Assembly (NCBI GenBank): GCA_030068075.1
Contig: CM057823.1
Coordinates: forward strand, 17,332,485-17,396,484
Reading direction: 5' to 3'
Origin: Paguma larvata
Lineage: Eukaryota; Chordata; Mammalia; Carnivora; Viverridae
Length of the DNA stretch: 64,000 nt
Shown: piece by piece, positions 47,640 to 58,854 of the stretch
Layout: each line of letters starts with the position of its first letter
Numbering within the stretch: position 1 is the first letter of the stretch
The notes under the pieces: generated by a model
Told to the model about the DNA's origin: nothing
Database searches by the model: none
What the model saw: only the letters and a program-made list of their open reading frames with translations
Program-made: the position numbers and the translations under genes

Positions 47640-48080
47640 TATAAAAACACAGCCCCCAAACTGTTTCTCAGTCTTCCAACTGAGATGTAAACATCCCCTC
47701 ATTCTGAATCTGGGCTCTGTGAGTGCTTGACAAATAGATACCTTGCCAGTTTGAGGGCCCGGGCCTTGAAAACAGACAATTTCACTTCCTATCTCTTGTT
47801 GCTCTTGTAACCCAACCACCATGCCATGAGGAAGCCCAAGTAGCCTTTGGGGAGGAAGTACAGCTCCTGACTCACAGTCCCAACTGAGCTCTCAGATATC
47901 AGCCAGTGCCTGCTTACCAGCCATGTGAGGAAGTCGCCCTGAGGGTTCCCCAAGTAATGCTGCGGGCAGCAGAAATGAGCTGCCCCTGACAATACCTGCT
48001 TCACTTGCTGCTTCACGAACAAAATAATAATTGTTTTCATTTGATGCCATAAGTTTAGGCGTAGTTTGTTGAAAGCAAAA
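47640..48080 (+). mobile_element. MaLR (MLT1-like) LTR, forward
   Basis: It has 'cattctgaatctgggctctg', 'cttgacaaatagata', 'tttgagggcccgggccttga', 'ccatgccatgaggaagccc', 'agtcccaactgagctctcag', 'ccagccatgtgaggaagtc' and the 3' 'ttgatgccataagtttagg' block with 'cgtagtttgttgaaag'. The order is that of an MLT1-type LTR. There is no internal sequence, so it is a solo or fragmentary LTR. Confidence 0.65.
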
Positions 48081-48129
48081 TATAAATGAAACGAGTTCTC
48101 ACCTGTGAAGCCCCTAATGTAACACTATC

Positions 48130-48765
48130 CCAAAATCCTTGCCCAATATTCCTATTAATCTACATATTCCAACTTCTCCCCAAATACCAAGTTTTCTCTC
48201 GCAAATCCTCAATTCAAGTAGTGGTAACAACTGGTCTGCCTTCATACTTGGCTGCAAACTTCATTCATTTTCTCCCTCCCTCACGCTTGCCCAAAGGCTA
48301 ATCAGTCTTCAAATCCAGTATCCTCCTCCTCAAAGCATCTCTGATTTCAATGTTTTTCTTCTCATTACTATTTTAATCATCCAAGTAGTAATCTTTCCAC
48401 TTGACTCAGCACTGTGAGATCTAAGGGAAGCCGGCTGTGTCCCTGCTTCTGGCCTTTCCCTCCTAGAAGGTATCCTCCAGCCTGCCTAAGAGTCATCTTC
48501 CAAAATCACCGCTTAATATTGTGCAAAGGTTCCCACCAGCTCATTTATTAAGGTTTGGACTTGTTAGCTGGACCTTCCACAATCCGCCTCCAGTCATCTT
48601 CCTTCCACCGTATTCTCCCTCTGCTTCCATCGACTTTTCCCCAAAGCCCCATCTTCTTGCTCCACCATGGAGTCTCCATGGCTCCAGCACACCTTTGTCA
48701 AATAGTCCTATTTTCCACCTGTCTCCAGGGACGTATGTACAGTCTTTTTTTGCAAGTACTCAATC
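48130..48765 (+). mobile_element. L2: LINE-2 fragment, forward
   Basis: The CT-rich order fits the L2 3' region: 'ctaagagtcatcttccaaaa', 'gcaaaggttcccaccagctc', 'ggacttgttagctggacctt', 'cgcctccagtcatcttcctt' and 'tattctccctctgcttccat'. The part before 48440 is less certain. Confidence 0.5.
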
Positions 48766-49954
48766 TGGCTTTTGTAGTATGAGAGGGTCCTAAATAATGT
48801 GTAAGTAAATGTGAGTGGCTATGTTCCGATAAAACTTTATAAACAAAAAAATAGTGTGGCTAGATTGGGTCTACAGGTAATAGTTTGACAAGCCCTGATC
48901 TACAATTCTGAAATGGTACTAGATACTATGCTTCTAATCATTTCAAAATTTTGCTCTGGGCAAAAAATAGGAACATAAATTAACTGGAACCAGAATATAT
49001 ACATTTCTTATCAGCAATAGTTGCCCGTACTAAAAATGACAATTAATTGAGATCAAGTCTGCTATTATATACTTTTGGCCCCAAATCTTATTGAATAAAA
49101 CAGTTCAGTGATATCTTTGGATAAAAGAATCCTTCAAATTATTACTCTAAACTCAAACACAAATTTACTTCATACTATATTCCAACAAGAACTGGGTGAA
49201 AATTTCAGTACGTTGGATAAAAATTACTTTTAAATTTAAAAATTGAAATTTGTAGAATTTAAAATTAAAATTTGCAGATTTCAAATGCAAAATTTAAATT
49301 TAGAAATGTTGAATAGATCTTATTAAGGTTGTTTGGGCTGAATGACGGGTCTATATTTAATTAAACCACATTCAACCGTTGCTGCTCAATAATGCTGGTA
49401 CAAGAGAAGGCTTATGGTAAGAAAAAAGAGTATGTCGTGTGAAGTGAAATATACATAACAAATACACATGAAAAGTAAAGGATAAAGGAAAAGTTCTAAA
49501 CTTTACACAAAAGTCAGTGGAAACAGCTTCCTTATTACCCTTCAAAATATTTTTGTTTGGTACTTTATCATTTTCCTCATTCCTAAAGTACCAGCAACTT
49601 ATTACATAGTAGTTTAGAACTGCTGCTAACTTAGTAATATATAAATGCTATCATCAAGTTGCATTAGAATACATATTTTCTACAAATGCAACTGCAATCA
49701 TACATGTATGCTCTCTAGATGATTGTAATTTTAGGAGTACAGATTGTGTGATTTTTCTTCTAGATTAGTAGTTCTCAGATAGCCGTGCTCATGAATTTTC
49801 ATGCCATCACTCAATCTACCCCATACAATAACTGTCATATTACTACTACAATGCTATTTCTTCTAATTATTACATTATAACAATTCATTTAAATTATTTC
49901 ACTTGTAAGAATATTGTATTACTTGTTCCAAATATACCAGGCATTGATTGTTTC
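48766..49954. other. Unassigned AT-rich sequence
   Basis: No gene or interspersed repeat is recognised. A cryptically repetitive AAATTT-rich patch lies at 49210-49315. Confidence 0.4.
49210..49315. repeat. AAATTT-rich cryptic repeat
   Basis: Variants of 'aaatttaaaattgaaattt' recur several times, with many short palindromes (aaattt). It is probably slippage-derived low complexity. Confidence 0.75.
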
Positions 49955-50142
49955 CTTTTTTTGTTGTTATTTACTTATTTTTGAAAGGGGGCAGGGCAGA
50001 GAGAGAAAGAGAGAATACCAAGAAGCCTCTGCACTGTCAGGACAGACCCCAGAGCAGGGCTCGAACCCACAAACCATGAGATCATGACCTGACCCAAAAC
50101 CAAGAGTCAGACACTTAACCTACTGAGCCACCCGGGCACCCC
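49955..50142 (-). mobile_element. SINEC: SINEC, reverse, internally shortened
   Basis: Head on minus: 'gggtgcccgggtggctcag' near 50141. Target-site duplications 'gcattgattgtttc' (49941-49954) and 'gcattgattatttc' (50144-50157) differ at one base. The CT block is shorter than in other copies. Confidence 0.96.
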
Positions 50143-50217
50143 AGCATTGATTATTTCTCAAAGCCAATATTATCTCCATTCAAATGTTATTAAGTTATAA
50201 ATCAATCATAGCACAAT

Positions 50218-50450
50218 GCAAAGACAGGGTCAGAAGATGAGATTTCAAGCCTCGAGGCTGACACTTACTAGCTGTGATGTTGATCAAGTCATAACTTCTC
50301 TGAACTTCTTATCATCTGGAAAATACAGCAAGAACATTTATTCTACCTACTCTCATTACATTGTGAGGATCTCATCAGATAATGTAAACAAACTGCATTG
50401 TTGAATACAGAAAATGCTATGCAAATGGGAGTTACTGTCATTGTTTCTCC
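50218..50450 (+). mobile_element. MIR: MIR, forward
   Basis: It is a nearly full-length order: 'gagatttcaagcctcgaggc', 'gacacttactagctgtgatg', 'tgatcaagtcataacttctc', 'cattacattgtgaggatctc' and 'aatgctatgcaaatgggag'. It is one of the clearest MIRs in the window. Confidence 0.75.
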
Positions 50451-52297
50451 AGTCCTCCTTTGAGATGAGAAAAGCCATTTACTAAATCGACAATTTAACC
50501 ACTCACGAAGTAAAGGACTGCTTTATCACATCCATAAACAATAACATGTAACTGATCAGCTGTGCTCACAGGCCAAAATCTCCATATATTAGCACAAATA
50601 CAAGTTCTATATGTTAGGACAGATGCACAAATTCAATATTTATTACCCTGATACATCTTAGGTATCAAGCGCTTTTCTCAACACATACGTGTGGATATTA
50701 TTCTTTAAGAAATACTCGTTTATACCTAGTATTCACTTGGCTACAGTGAAATGATCAAATCTATGCTGGGTTTTCATGAGAGATAGGAATTCCCCTCTCG
50801 TTTGTCTCTTTGCTTCAGCAGAGTTTCACAGAGCACTCTGATCCTTAGGAGGGAAAAAGTCTTCAAACCTCAATGTCCTCTAAGTTTTATAAATCATTGA
50901 CCAAGCTTTATTTATACAACAGATCAACTAATCCAGAAAAGGTTTTTTAATCAGTATACTGATATTCAATCAGTATTGTTGGGTTCTTTTTTCTGTTGTT
51001 ATTGTGGTGTTTTGTGTGTTTGTTTGCTTGTTTTTAGAGCTTTTCTAATTTCTGAAGAGAGCTACGAAAGTGATGAAAAGTGTTCAAGAGAATGTTTTTC
51101 TTTTAAATACCAAAAAGACTCGGGGCTTCAAGTTCACCCCTTGGTTTAGCTGGATTCTCTAAGGTTTCTGAGTGTGGCTTCCAGGCAGCAAAGGAAGAAA
51201 GGGTAGGAAAGAGGTAGGAGACCCTGGGACGCCCCTGACCTGTCCCTCTTGCCTGTGTTGAAAGAATCTTCTGTGGTCGACCACTCCTCTTTCCAGGCTT
51301 TTCTCTCTGGCCCTCTGCGGAGCAAGTTTATGTACATCTCTCTGTGCGTGTGTGTATGTAAGAGAGGGGTCAAATATAAGCCATTGGAATGGGTGGCTCA
51401 TAGGGGTTTCTCTTCACTCGTGTAGTTGATAGGTCAATCAAAAGTAAGGTTAAGAATCCCCGATCAGGAGTAGTTTCGATCGTATGGGAATAAAATCTCT
51501 CTTTTGCCCAATCTGGAGTATATTAGAAAAATTTCAAAAAGGTACCCTAGGAAACCAAGCTTTCCGTATTATGACAGGTTCTTATCCACATGTGACAGCC
51601 CGCAGATCAGCTCCAAATAGTTATAAATTCATACCGTTGGGTAATGAGGCGTCTGTTGCTACGGTATTGGCTTTTGAAAGGAGTGTAGATACATTCCAGA
51701 TAAAATCATGTATTGTACACAGAAAATCTCTGAGATTTTATTCTCACCATATTACAGAGTGGACATTTTCTCCCAGTTCATTGCTATTTGAGTACTAGGC
51801 ACTCTGTCAGAAAACTACAGTAGGCAATAAATTAGGATTTGATCTTTTTTTCAGAAGTACATTTTATTTATGCTTTCGTCCTTACCCACTTTGGAGAATG
51901 TAATGAACCATTTAACACTCTAAATATAGCACAACTGATAGAAATAGCAAGGAACATTAAAAACATTTATATAGTAGCAAACAGCCTAAAATAGAAAAAT
52001 ACTTCCTTTAAAAATCCTTTAGTTTTCTATTATGAAGAGTCCATGCATGATAAAATTGGGTCAGAGTATTTTTAGGTTAGATGACAGCTTCAGTCCCCCT
52101 CCCAAATGGCTCTGTCTTTAGCAATAGGGCTCCTTCTGCATTTTTGTCGATACCATGCATTCTATCTCGCGCAGAAATTCCTTCTTTCCCTAAACTCTAT
52201 TTTAGTTCTTTCACTCTGCATTGCAACTATGTTCCTGTAGTCTCTGAATCTGGCCTTATATGCTTCTAACAATGCCTCATGATTCTGAGGGAAAGCC
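50451..52297. other. Unassigned sequence
   Basis: No gene or named repeat is recognised. The 104-codon frame at 51484-51798 has no domain. Confidence 0.4.
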
Positions 52298-52299
52298 AA

Positions 52300-52338
<39 letters not shown>

Positions 52339-52340
52339 AT
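52298..52340. repeat. (AAAT)n microsatellite without an adjoining SINE
   Basis: About ten perfect AAAT units with unique sequence on both sides. Confidence 0.95.
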
Positions 52341-53864
52341 GGCTTGTAGATTTTTTTTTTAATCCTATGGTTTGGCTTAGGTTTGTCATTTTGGAAAAAA
52401 AACTGTCCTCAAGCATATTTAAATTGTGAGAAAATTTCATGTAACTCCCCTTGAGCCTTTTTTCATAAGACTGGTCTCTTCAGATGTTTTCTATCTAAAT
52501 CTTTTATGTATACTCTTTAACCTCAACACCGTCAAATACATTTATTTCAGCTCGAGGCTATATTTTCCTCACTATTCCAACTAGATTTATTGATTGCTCT
52601 AAGTGGTTTAATACCTACTGTTATCAAAGATTTTCTTTTAAAGTGGCACTAACTTCCAGATTAAAAAAAAAAAAAAGCTTATCTTTTCTTTTCAATTTAC
52701 CAGATGTTACAGTCACTACAGTGATAATGTTAGCAATCTGGCATTAAGGTTTAAAAATCTCGTCTTGTGATGTAATAGATAGGGGCTTTTAGAAAGACTC
52801 CATTATCCCCCCTGAGAAAATAAATTGACATGCGAGGCCCATCACCCGTGCTTTTGGTCTACCTCGCAAAACTGTTATCTCTTTCATTTCAACTAGATAG
52901 TAACGACATTTTCAAAGGACGGTTTTGTTGGTTTTCCCAATTCTCTCAAACTTTGAGATATTAAATCACTGTCCCATTTGCATATGAATACCTTGCGACA
53001 GTATTTCTTTTTAAAGACACTGTGGTAGCTATCGGCCCTGGGAATTAATCCAAATAACAGCTTCTGAAGATGGCCTTCTTTGGTATCTAATCAAAAGCAT
53101 CAATGCCATGACGGTGGTCCCACTGGGAACCCTGTCAGATGTCATTTCTATGAACACATTGGAGAAGGGAGCCAATGGATGGTGGTTTCAAATAACCACT
53201 TTCTCTGCTTTTTCACTGGGTTGCCACAATGATTTTGTAATGGGAATATACACTGGTTAATAAGTATTTACACTGAATGTATGATGCAATTTAATTTTAC
53301 CATCTAAGGTTACCAAGCGCCATTTTCTCAAAGGACCGTTGAAGTTATATTTCATAGCTCTACAAACCAGTACTGTCTAAAAAAAGATTTCCATTCACCC
53401 TTATCACATCCGCCCATATCACACACTCTCTCCCCCATGTCTTTCCAGTTTGTTCTAATAAGCTACAACAAATGACCTTTCTTGTAAACCCAGATGACGC
53501 GTTCTAGAGAACTTCTCGTCTGAACTTCAGAGTTTACAAAATGTGGCACATAGCCAATTGTCCTCCCCAGTATCAAGGAGATGCTTTGAACGCTCACTGA
53601 ACACACACGAGGCGACATCGCTGGGTAAAAACTCCACCCATAAGATAGTCACACTGACCCAGTCATTACAGTATGGCATAAGTGCAGGAAACGACCAATG
53701 AACAAATCTATACATATACAATAATTTGGGAATCTATGACACAGGAAAGAAATGCATAAAAAGGTAGAGAAGATAGCAGGCTAGAATAAATCAGAAAGCT
53801 TCGCCACAGTCATTCTCCAGCAGGGCTTTGGGCCCTAAACAATATGTGGACTGGCAGGATAAAT
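52341..53864. other. Repeat-free block, strongest candidate conserved non-coding element
   Basis: About 52690-53360 is balanced in composition and free of recognisable repeats. It carries an octamer 'atttgcat' (52976-52983) and motif-like stretches such as 'gggaattaatccaaataaca' and 'gaccgttgaag'. There is no coding frame. Function is inferred from appearance only. Confidence 0.4.
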
Positions 53865-53879
53865 AAATAGAAATCATTT

Positions 53880-54102
53880 TAGGGGCGCCTGGGTGGCTCA
53901 GTTGGTTAAGCGGCCGACTTCGGCTCAGATCATGATCTCACGGTCTGTGAGTTCGAGCCCTGCGTCGGGCTCTGTGCTGATGACTCGGAGCCTGGAGCCT
54001 GCTTCAGATTCTGTGTCTCCCTCTCTCTCTGCCCTTCCCTTGCTCACGCTCTGTCTCTATGTCTCTCAAAAATAAATAAACGCTAAAAAGTTTTTTTTAA
54101 AA
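53880..54102 (+). mobile_element. SINEC: SINEC, forward, young copy (left of direct pair)
   Basis: It has 'ggggcgcctgggtggctcag', 'cggccgacttcggctcag', retained CpGs, 'ctctgtctctatgtctctc' and 'aaaaataaataaacgct' with a T/A tail. Perfect 15-bp target-site duplication 'aaatagaaatcattt' at 53865-53879 and 54103-54117. Confidence 0.98.
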
Positions 54103-54117
54103 AAATAGAAATCATTT

Positions 54118-54389
54118 CAATTGATTGGGCAAATAAAGTGCCATAAGCAAAGTTTCAAAAACGGTGCCAATAGGTGGGGGGAAGAAAGTACGTTCTAGAA
54201 AAATAAGAACAAAACCTAAAGCCCTTGACCTGAACAGAGGTTTTCTTTTGAACAGCTGCAGAAAATAAAGGTCAGTTGAATATGTCAGAATTTTAGAGAG
54301 CCTTTCAAACCAGATAGAGTCGTCGAGGGCAGTGGATACATCGATGTGCAGCTATGTAACATAAATGCGATACAAAAATCTGAGAAATT
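54118..54389. other. Unassigned spacer between the two SINEs
   Basis: No gene or repeat recognised. Confidence 0.4.
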
Positions 54390-54520
54390 ATATATAAAAA
54401 ACCGACAGTGACTAATTTACTAATCTCTCTGGGATCGTTTCTGTATCCTTTAAATTTAGAGATTGGATCAAATGACACCAAATTCCCTCCCAGCGCCAAC
54501 TTTTATGGACTTCCTTAATA
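54390..54520. mobile_element. Possible CR1/L3-like fragment
   Basis: 'tctgtatcctttaaatttag', 'agattggatcaaatgacacc' and 'ccctcccagcgccaactttt' resemble the antisense end of old CR1/L3-type repeats ('ccttccagctctaaaattct'). A poly-A run follows (54521-54533). Confidence 0.35.
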
Positions 54521-54661
54521 AAAAAAAAAAAAACTCTGCAATATAGAAAGATCATGTGAAATGGGTGTGGAGAAAAAGATCCATTTCTTCCAAGTTAGAA
54601 ACTCAGGAAAAGCTTCAGGAGAACTGAAGCATCTTGAATAGGATTTTAAAGCATGAGAGGA

Positions 54662-54864
54662 GGGGCGCCTGGGTGGCTCAGTTGGTTGAGCGGCCAACTT
54701 CGGCTCAGGTCATGATCTCACGGTCTGTGAGTTCGAGCCCCACGTCGGGCTCTGTGCCTGGAGCCTGCTTCGGATTCTGTATCTCCCTCTCTCTCTGCCC
54801 CTCCCCTGCTCATACTCTGTCTCTATGTCTCTCAAAAATAAATAAACGTTAAATTAAAAAAAAG
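54662..54864 (+). mobile_element. SINEC: SINEC, forward, young copy (right of direct pair), small internal deletion
   Basis: It has the same subfamily features as the copy at 53880. Where that copy has 'gtgctgatgactcggagcctggag', in two parts, this one reads 'gtgcctggag', an internal loss of about 14 bases. Target-site duplications 'aaagcatgagagga' (54648-54661) and 'aaagtatgagagga' (54865-54878) differ at one base. Confidence 0.98.
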
Positions 54865-54878
54865 AAAGTATGAGAGGA

Positions 54879-56039
54879 AAATGGAAAACAAGGGCATTCA
54901 ACACTTAGAAACAGCAAAACTTTGATAAATAAGATTTTCATTTTTCCTTCATTCTAGAAAATCATCTTCTAGTCCTATGTACTAGCAAATGGATTTGAAC
55001 ACCTTATTTCCTGGGAGCTGAAATATCTGGCATTTTGTAGGACATCTTCCTGGATAAGAAAGTCATGGGTAAGGAAGGATAAGCACAAATAATTGAGGGT
55101 GGAAGATACATACATTTTAAGGGCCCAACCTCTTAATCAGCAAGGCAGAGACCAGGAAGTGATGAAAATAACTGAATGGCTGGCATTTGTCTCTCATATG
55201 GCATATGTCTTGGGTGCTTAATTTATCTTACTTCATTTAACGATGAAGGCCAATGATAAATGTTTTCTAGATTTCCTGTCTTGATCCCTTATACTAAAAA
55301 AATTTTTTTAAAAAATACCTCTCTTATAAATAAGCCTAGTTAAGAATATCAGTCAGAACAGTTTCCGTTGGTTAAATTTTATCTGTGAAGGGATCACAGG
55401 ATTCAGGTGACCTGGAAAAACTACGTTTGCCCACTGCAGACAGGAAAAACCCAAATGCACAGAGGCGCTATATTCTCCTAGCGGTACAGTAGGCAAAGAA
55501 AGAGCTGTTTGTACACAGAAATCTGGAGCTTTCAATGCGAGAGCAGCACTGAGTTGATGTCGATAGCTACAGTGTAAGTAAATAGACCCAAAATGTTCCC
55601 TACAAAAGCTTGCTTACAGATATTTGTCACCCGAAAGTACTCTGGTATTGCTCTGTAACTAGAAAATCCCATTTTGTGAAGCCTTAATGCTCTTCTGCTG
55701 GTATAAAGGGCTCAGGGCCGTGACACCAATACCATTTTCACACTATCTCCTCACTCGAAGGTGCTTTCTGACTTTATGTAGCATCCTCAGTTATTTGCAA
55801 GAATATTTCTCAAAATGAAACCAACCAATGCTACCACCTTTTGGTTCCCTTTCCGGGCAATCATAATGACTTACATGTTTTATAAAGATCGACCCCCGTT
55901 ATTCTTGTTATTTGTCACACCCAGGCCTTAGGTCCCCAACTAGATTATTAGTTTCCTTTTCTCGCGTCACTTGCACTGGATGTGACATATAATACTCGGT
56001 GGGAAAACACGGTCCTCAGTAATTTTTGGTTTGATTATA
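54879..56039. other. Unassigned sequence
   Basis: About 1.2 kb with no recognised repeat or gene. Confidence 0.4.
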
Positions 56040-56194
56040 AAGGAGAATCACAGAATTTTAGGCCAGATGGGCTACGGGGTTTATGTTGCCCATACACCTT
56101 CCATTACAGCTTAGCAAATGCGGACAGGCTCAGAGAGATTAAGATAATTTGATCAAGGCGTGTCAGCCAGTTGATGACAAGAACATTGCTTCTC
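56040..56194. mobile_element. MIR- or CR1/L3-like fragment
   Basis: 'gagaatcacagaattttagg', 'cagatgggctacgg' and then 'acaggctcagagagattaag' with 'cgtgtcagccagttgatgac' is a typical order for old mammalian-wide fragments. The family is uncertain. Confidence 0.45.
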
Positions 56195-56800
56195 ACATTT
56201 CTCATCCACTTAATAAGTATTTACTACATACCTTCTAAGTGGCAAGAATGACACAAGGACAAAGAATTAACAAAGCACCTACCCTCATAGTCTCTGCCTA
56301 ACATAGGGAAATAGAGAAGAAATAGGAAATATAATGTGACACGCATAGCATTATGGTAAGGACACTAGACCAACATCTATCCTAGGCTCAGAAGAACAAA
56401 CAAGGCTTTCTAGAGAAAACTATGTGTCACGCAAGAACAGAAGAGTGACTGAACAAAGGGAAGGTTAGGGTACTAGAAGGCAGTCCACAAGAAAGGTAGG
56501 GGGTAGACTGAGAGAGGGTTAGGACGAGAAGAGACTGAACATGTAGGTGCATGCAGATTATAAATGGTCTTGACCTTACTAAGTTTTCCATTTCTATTCC
56601 AAAATCCATTAGCAACTTTTGAGTAGGAAGAATATTTCCATCAAAATTGCCCTTTAGAAAGATAAGTCTTTCCATGATCTAGGAAATGAATGGAAATGGG
56701 GTAGAGGGTGCTAAGGCAGAAGACCAAAAAAACCGGTCAGAAGACTATTGTAATAATCTACCCAAAAGACAGCGAATGCTTTGATTTCAATTTAGCCGCT
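56195..56800 (-). mobile_element. L2: LINE-2 fragment, reverse
   Basis: Antisense L2 order over about 600 bp: 'cacttaataagtatttacta', 'cataccttctaagtggcaag', 'cacctaccctcatagtctc', 'ggctttctagagaaaactat', 'gcagattataaatggtcttg', and 'cagaagactattgtaataat' with 'ctacccaaaagacagcg' at the far end. Confidence 0.6.
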
Positions 56801-57879
56801 CTAAATAGGTTTAAAGTAGGCCTTTCTCATTGCATCTGTGTTACCAGGATGGGACGAAAAAAGAATCCATTTATCTTTAAAGAGTAAATAAACCTTGACA
56901 AGGAAGAATTTCATATTGTGGCAATGCAACCTATGAAGCTTAATTATTGAAAAGGTTCACTGCAAGCCACGGATGGGGCAGAACCGTTTCAGGTCTGAAG
57001 GCGTCACTTCTGAACTAGATGGATCATGTTTGCTATGCCAGGGCAGACTTTTCAGCCATGGATGGCCAAAGCTTAATTCAGAATGGGAAAGAAATGTTAA
57101 AATTAGCATTCTCGAAACCCCCGATACTGGAATAGTCTATTTGCTTGAAGAGCTCCTCTTCGATTGAAGACGCGAGCGCCAAAATACCATCCAAGCTCCT
57201 GATTCCTCTGCCAATTCTGCCTGGTTGTGTGGCCATGCAGTTGCTCCGTGCCAACCTAATTTTTAAAATTATGATGAGGTCTGAACACTGGAAATGCCAG
57301 AGGGGGGAAATAAGATCAAATGATGTGATTGCATTTTAGTTCAAACTGGTTCATTACCTAGGCAAGAAAAGGCAATTACAGTCTTTACAAAAAACGAAAA
57401 AAAAAATGAAATATCCATTTATATGAAAGAAATTCTTAAGTTTTGCTTCTAAAAGAAACGATACCAAATTTTACTCTGTGCCATAATGCATTATGCCAAT
57501 AAATTCTGAAAAACACGGTATAGCTCCATAAGTAGAGGAAATATTAAGCATTGTACATAGCAATAGTTGCCTTAAAGAAGCACAAACTTGGTATTTTATG
57601 CAAGTTACAAAAAATGAAGAAGGTACAGAGATTTATATTCATTCTATGGATGTTGATTCTTTATTTCAACATCTTTCTTGCGTGGCAAGTTTTTTTCTCC
57701 CCTTTTGTAACCGAGTTAATTCTTTAGAAATCCCTACCAATAAAATGAAGAGGTGATCCACCAACAAAGGAAAAATAACATTTTGTTTTGGGTGAATAGA
57801 AGAGAGTATCAGCATATAGTTGCTGGTTTTGTTGTAAGATTTTCAAACAACTAATTTCTCTCTGTCTTTCCAAGTTTAT
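56801..57879. other. Repeat-poor sequence
   Basis: 56940-57350 is free of recognisable repeats and contains a small CpG patch 'gaagacgcgagcgcc' (57167-57181). Two 64-codon frames overlap there without any domain. It is a possible conserved element. Confidence 0.35.
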
Positions 57880-57888
57880 CCTCCTTTT

Positions 57889-58101
57889 TTAAAATTTTTA
57901 AAAAATGTTTATTTATTTTTTTAGAGAGAGAGAAAGACAGCGGGGGAGGTGCAGAGAGAGAGGGAGACACAGAATTTGAAGCAGGCCCCAGGCTCTGAGC
58001 TGTCAGCACAGAGCCCGACGCGGGGCTCGAACTCACAGACTGCGAGATCATGACTTGAGCTAAAGTCGGATGCTTAACCGACTAAACCACCCAGGTGCCC
58101 C
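57889..58101 (-). mobile_element. SINEC: SINEC, reverse
   Basis: Head on minus near 58101: 'gggcacctgggtggtttag'. CpGs are retained in 'gcccgacgcggggctcg'. A short flank repeat 'cctccttttt'/'cctcctgttt' (57880 and 58102) is the likely target-site duplication. Confidence 0.96.
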
Positions 58102-58124
58102 CCTCCTGTTTCTACCTTGAGACC

Positions 58125-58340
58125 CCAAGCCCTCTGCCCTGAGCTCCAGGGTTCCCAACACACCCAGCATGTTCAGGTCACTTTTCTGTTGTTTGTGCTA
58201 TTTCTCTCAGTGAAACGGTGCCTTCTATCTGGAAAAATCTTAGTCATCATCAAGACAGATGAAAAATTAACTCCTTCCTGTAAACTTCCCTGATCTCGCC
58301 AAGAAGAATCATTATTTTCTTTTTTACGTTTCCGTCAACA
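58125..58340 (+). mobile_element. L2: LINE-2 fragment, forward
   Basis: 'ttgtgctatttctctcagtg', 'cggtgccttctatctggaaa', 'catcaagacagatgaaaaat' and 'tgtaaacttccctgatctcg' follow the L2 3' coding order. Confidence 0.5.
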
Positions 58341-58854
58341 TTCTCCCCGTATTTTAGATTTACAAGGTTCATACATAGATAAACGCGAAGCATCATGTTT
58401 TACTTTGTCGTTTATCTTTATATTCTCCAATATGCTCTTACGGGGTCTCGAGGAAACAGATGGTAGAGAATAGAGATATAGATATGTAATATATAATAAC
58501 ATTACTGTATGTAACACACACACACATATATAAACTCATATTTAATTCATAATAGATGATTATTCATTAGCATGATGTGCCATTTCCATACTGTTTGTAC
58601 TATAATCTGTTACTGCAAAAATAGGTGATGATTGGGTAAAGTAGGAATTAACATAGTGCTAGTGGGATCAAAATGATGTCTTAAAGATTTTACATGCCTA
58701 ATAGCTAAAAGCATCAAATTCATATGATTTTTTTTCTCTGCATAGATCTGATATTTAGGGATAATTTCCAAATGCATCGATTTACCAAAGTCTGCCCTAT
58801 TATTTCATAGAAGAAAAAATTATATTGAAAAGCAACCTTTCCGTTAACTCATCT
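58341..58854. other. Unassigned AT-rich sequence
   Basis: No gene or named repeat is recognised. A short AC then AT patch lies at 58514-58533. Confidence 0.4.

Noticed and set aside
51484..51798. Possible mitochondrial insertion or retro-copied gene around a 104-codon frame
   Set aside because: No mitochondrial or mRNA-like order, no poly-A tail and no target-site duplication were recognised.
53880..53960. tRNA-like A and B boxes in the SINE heads
   Set aside because: They derive from the tRNA ancestor of the SINE and do not form a full tRNA. They are part of the mobile elements.
54500..54534. Poly-A run suggesting a processed pseudogene
   Set aside because: The upstream sequence does not encode a recognisable protein and fits an old CR1/L3-like fragment better. 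No flanking duplication was found.
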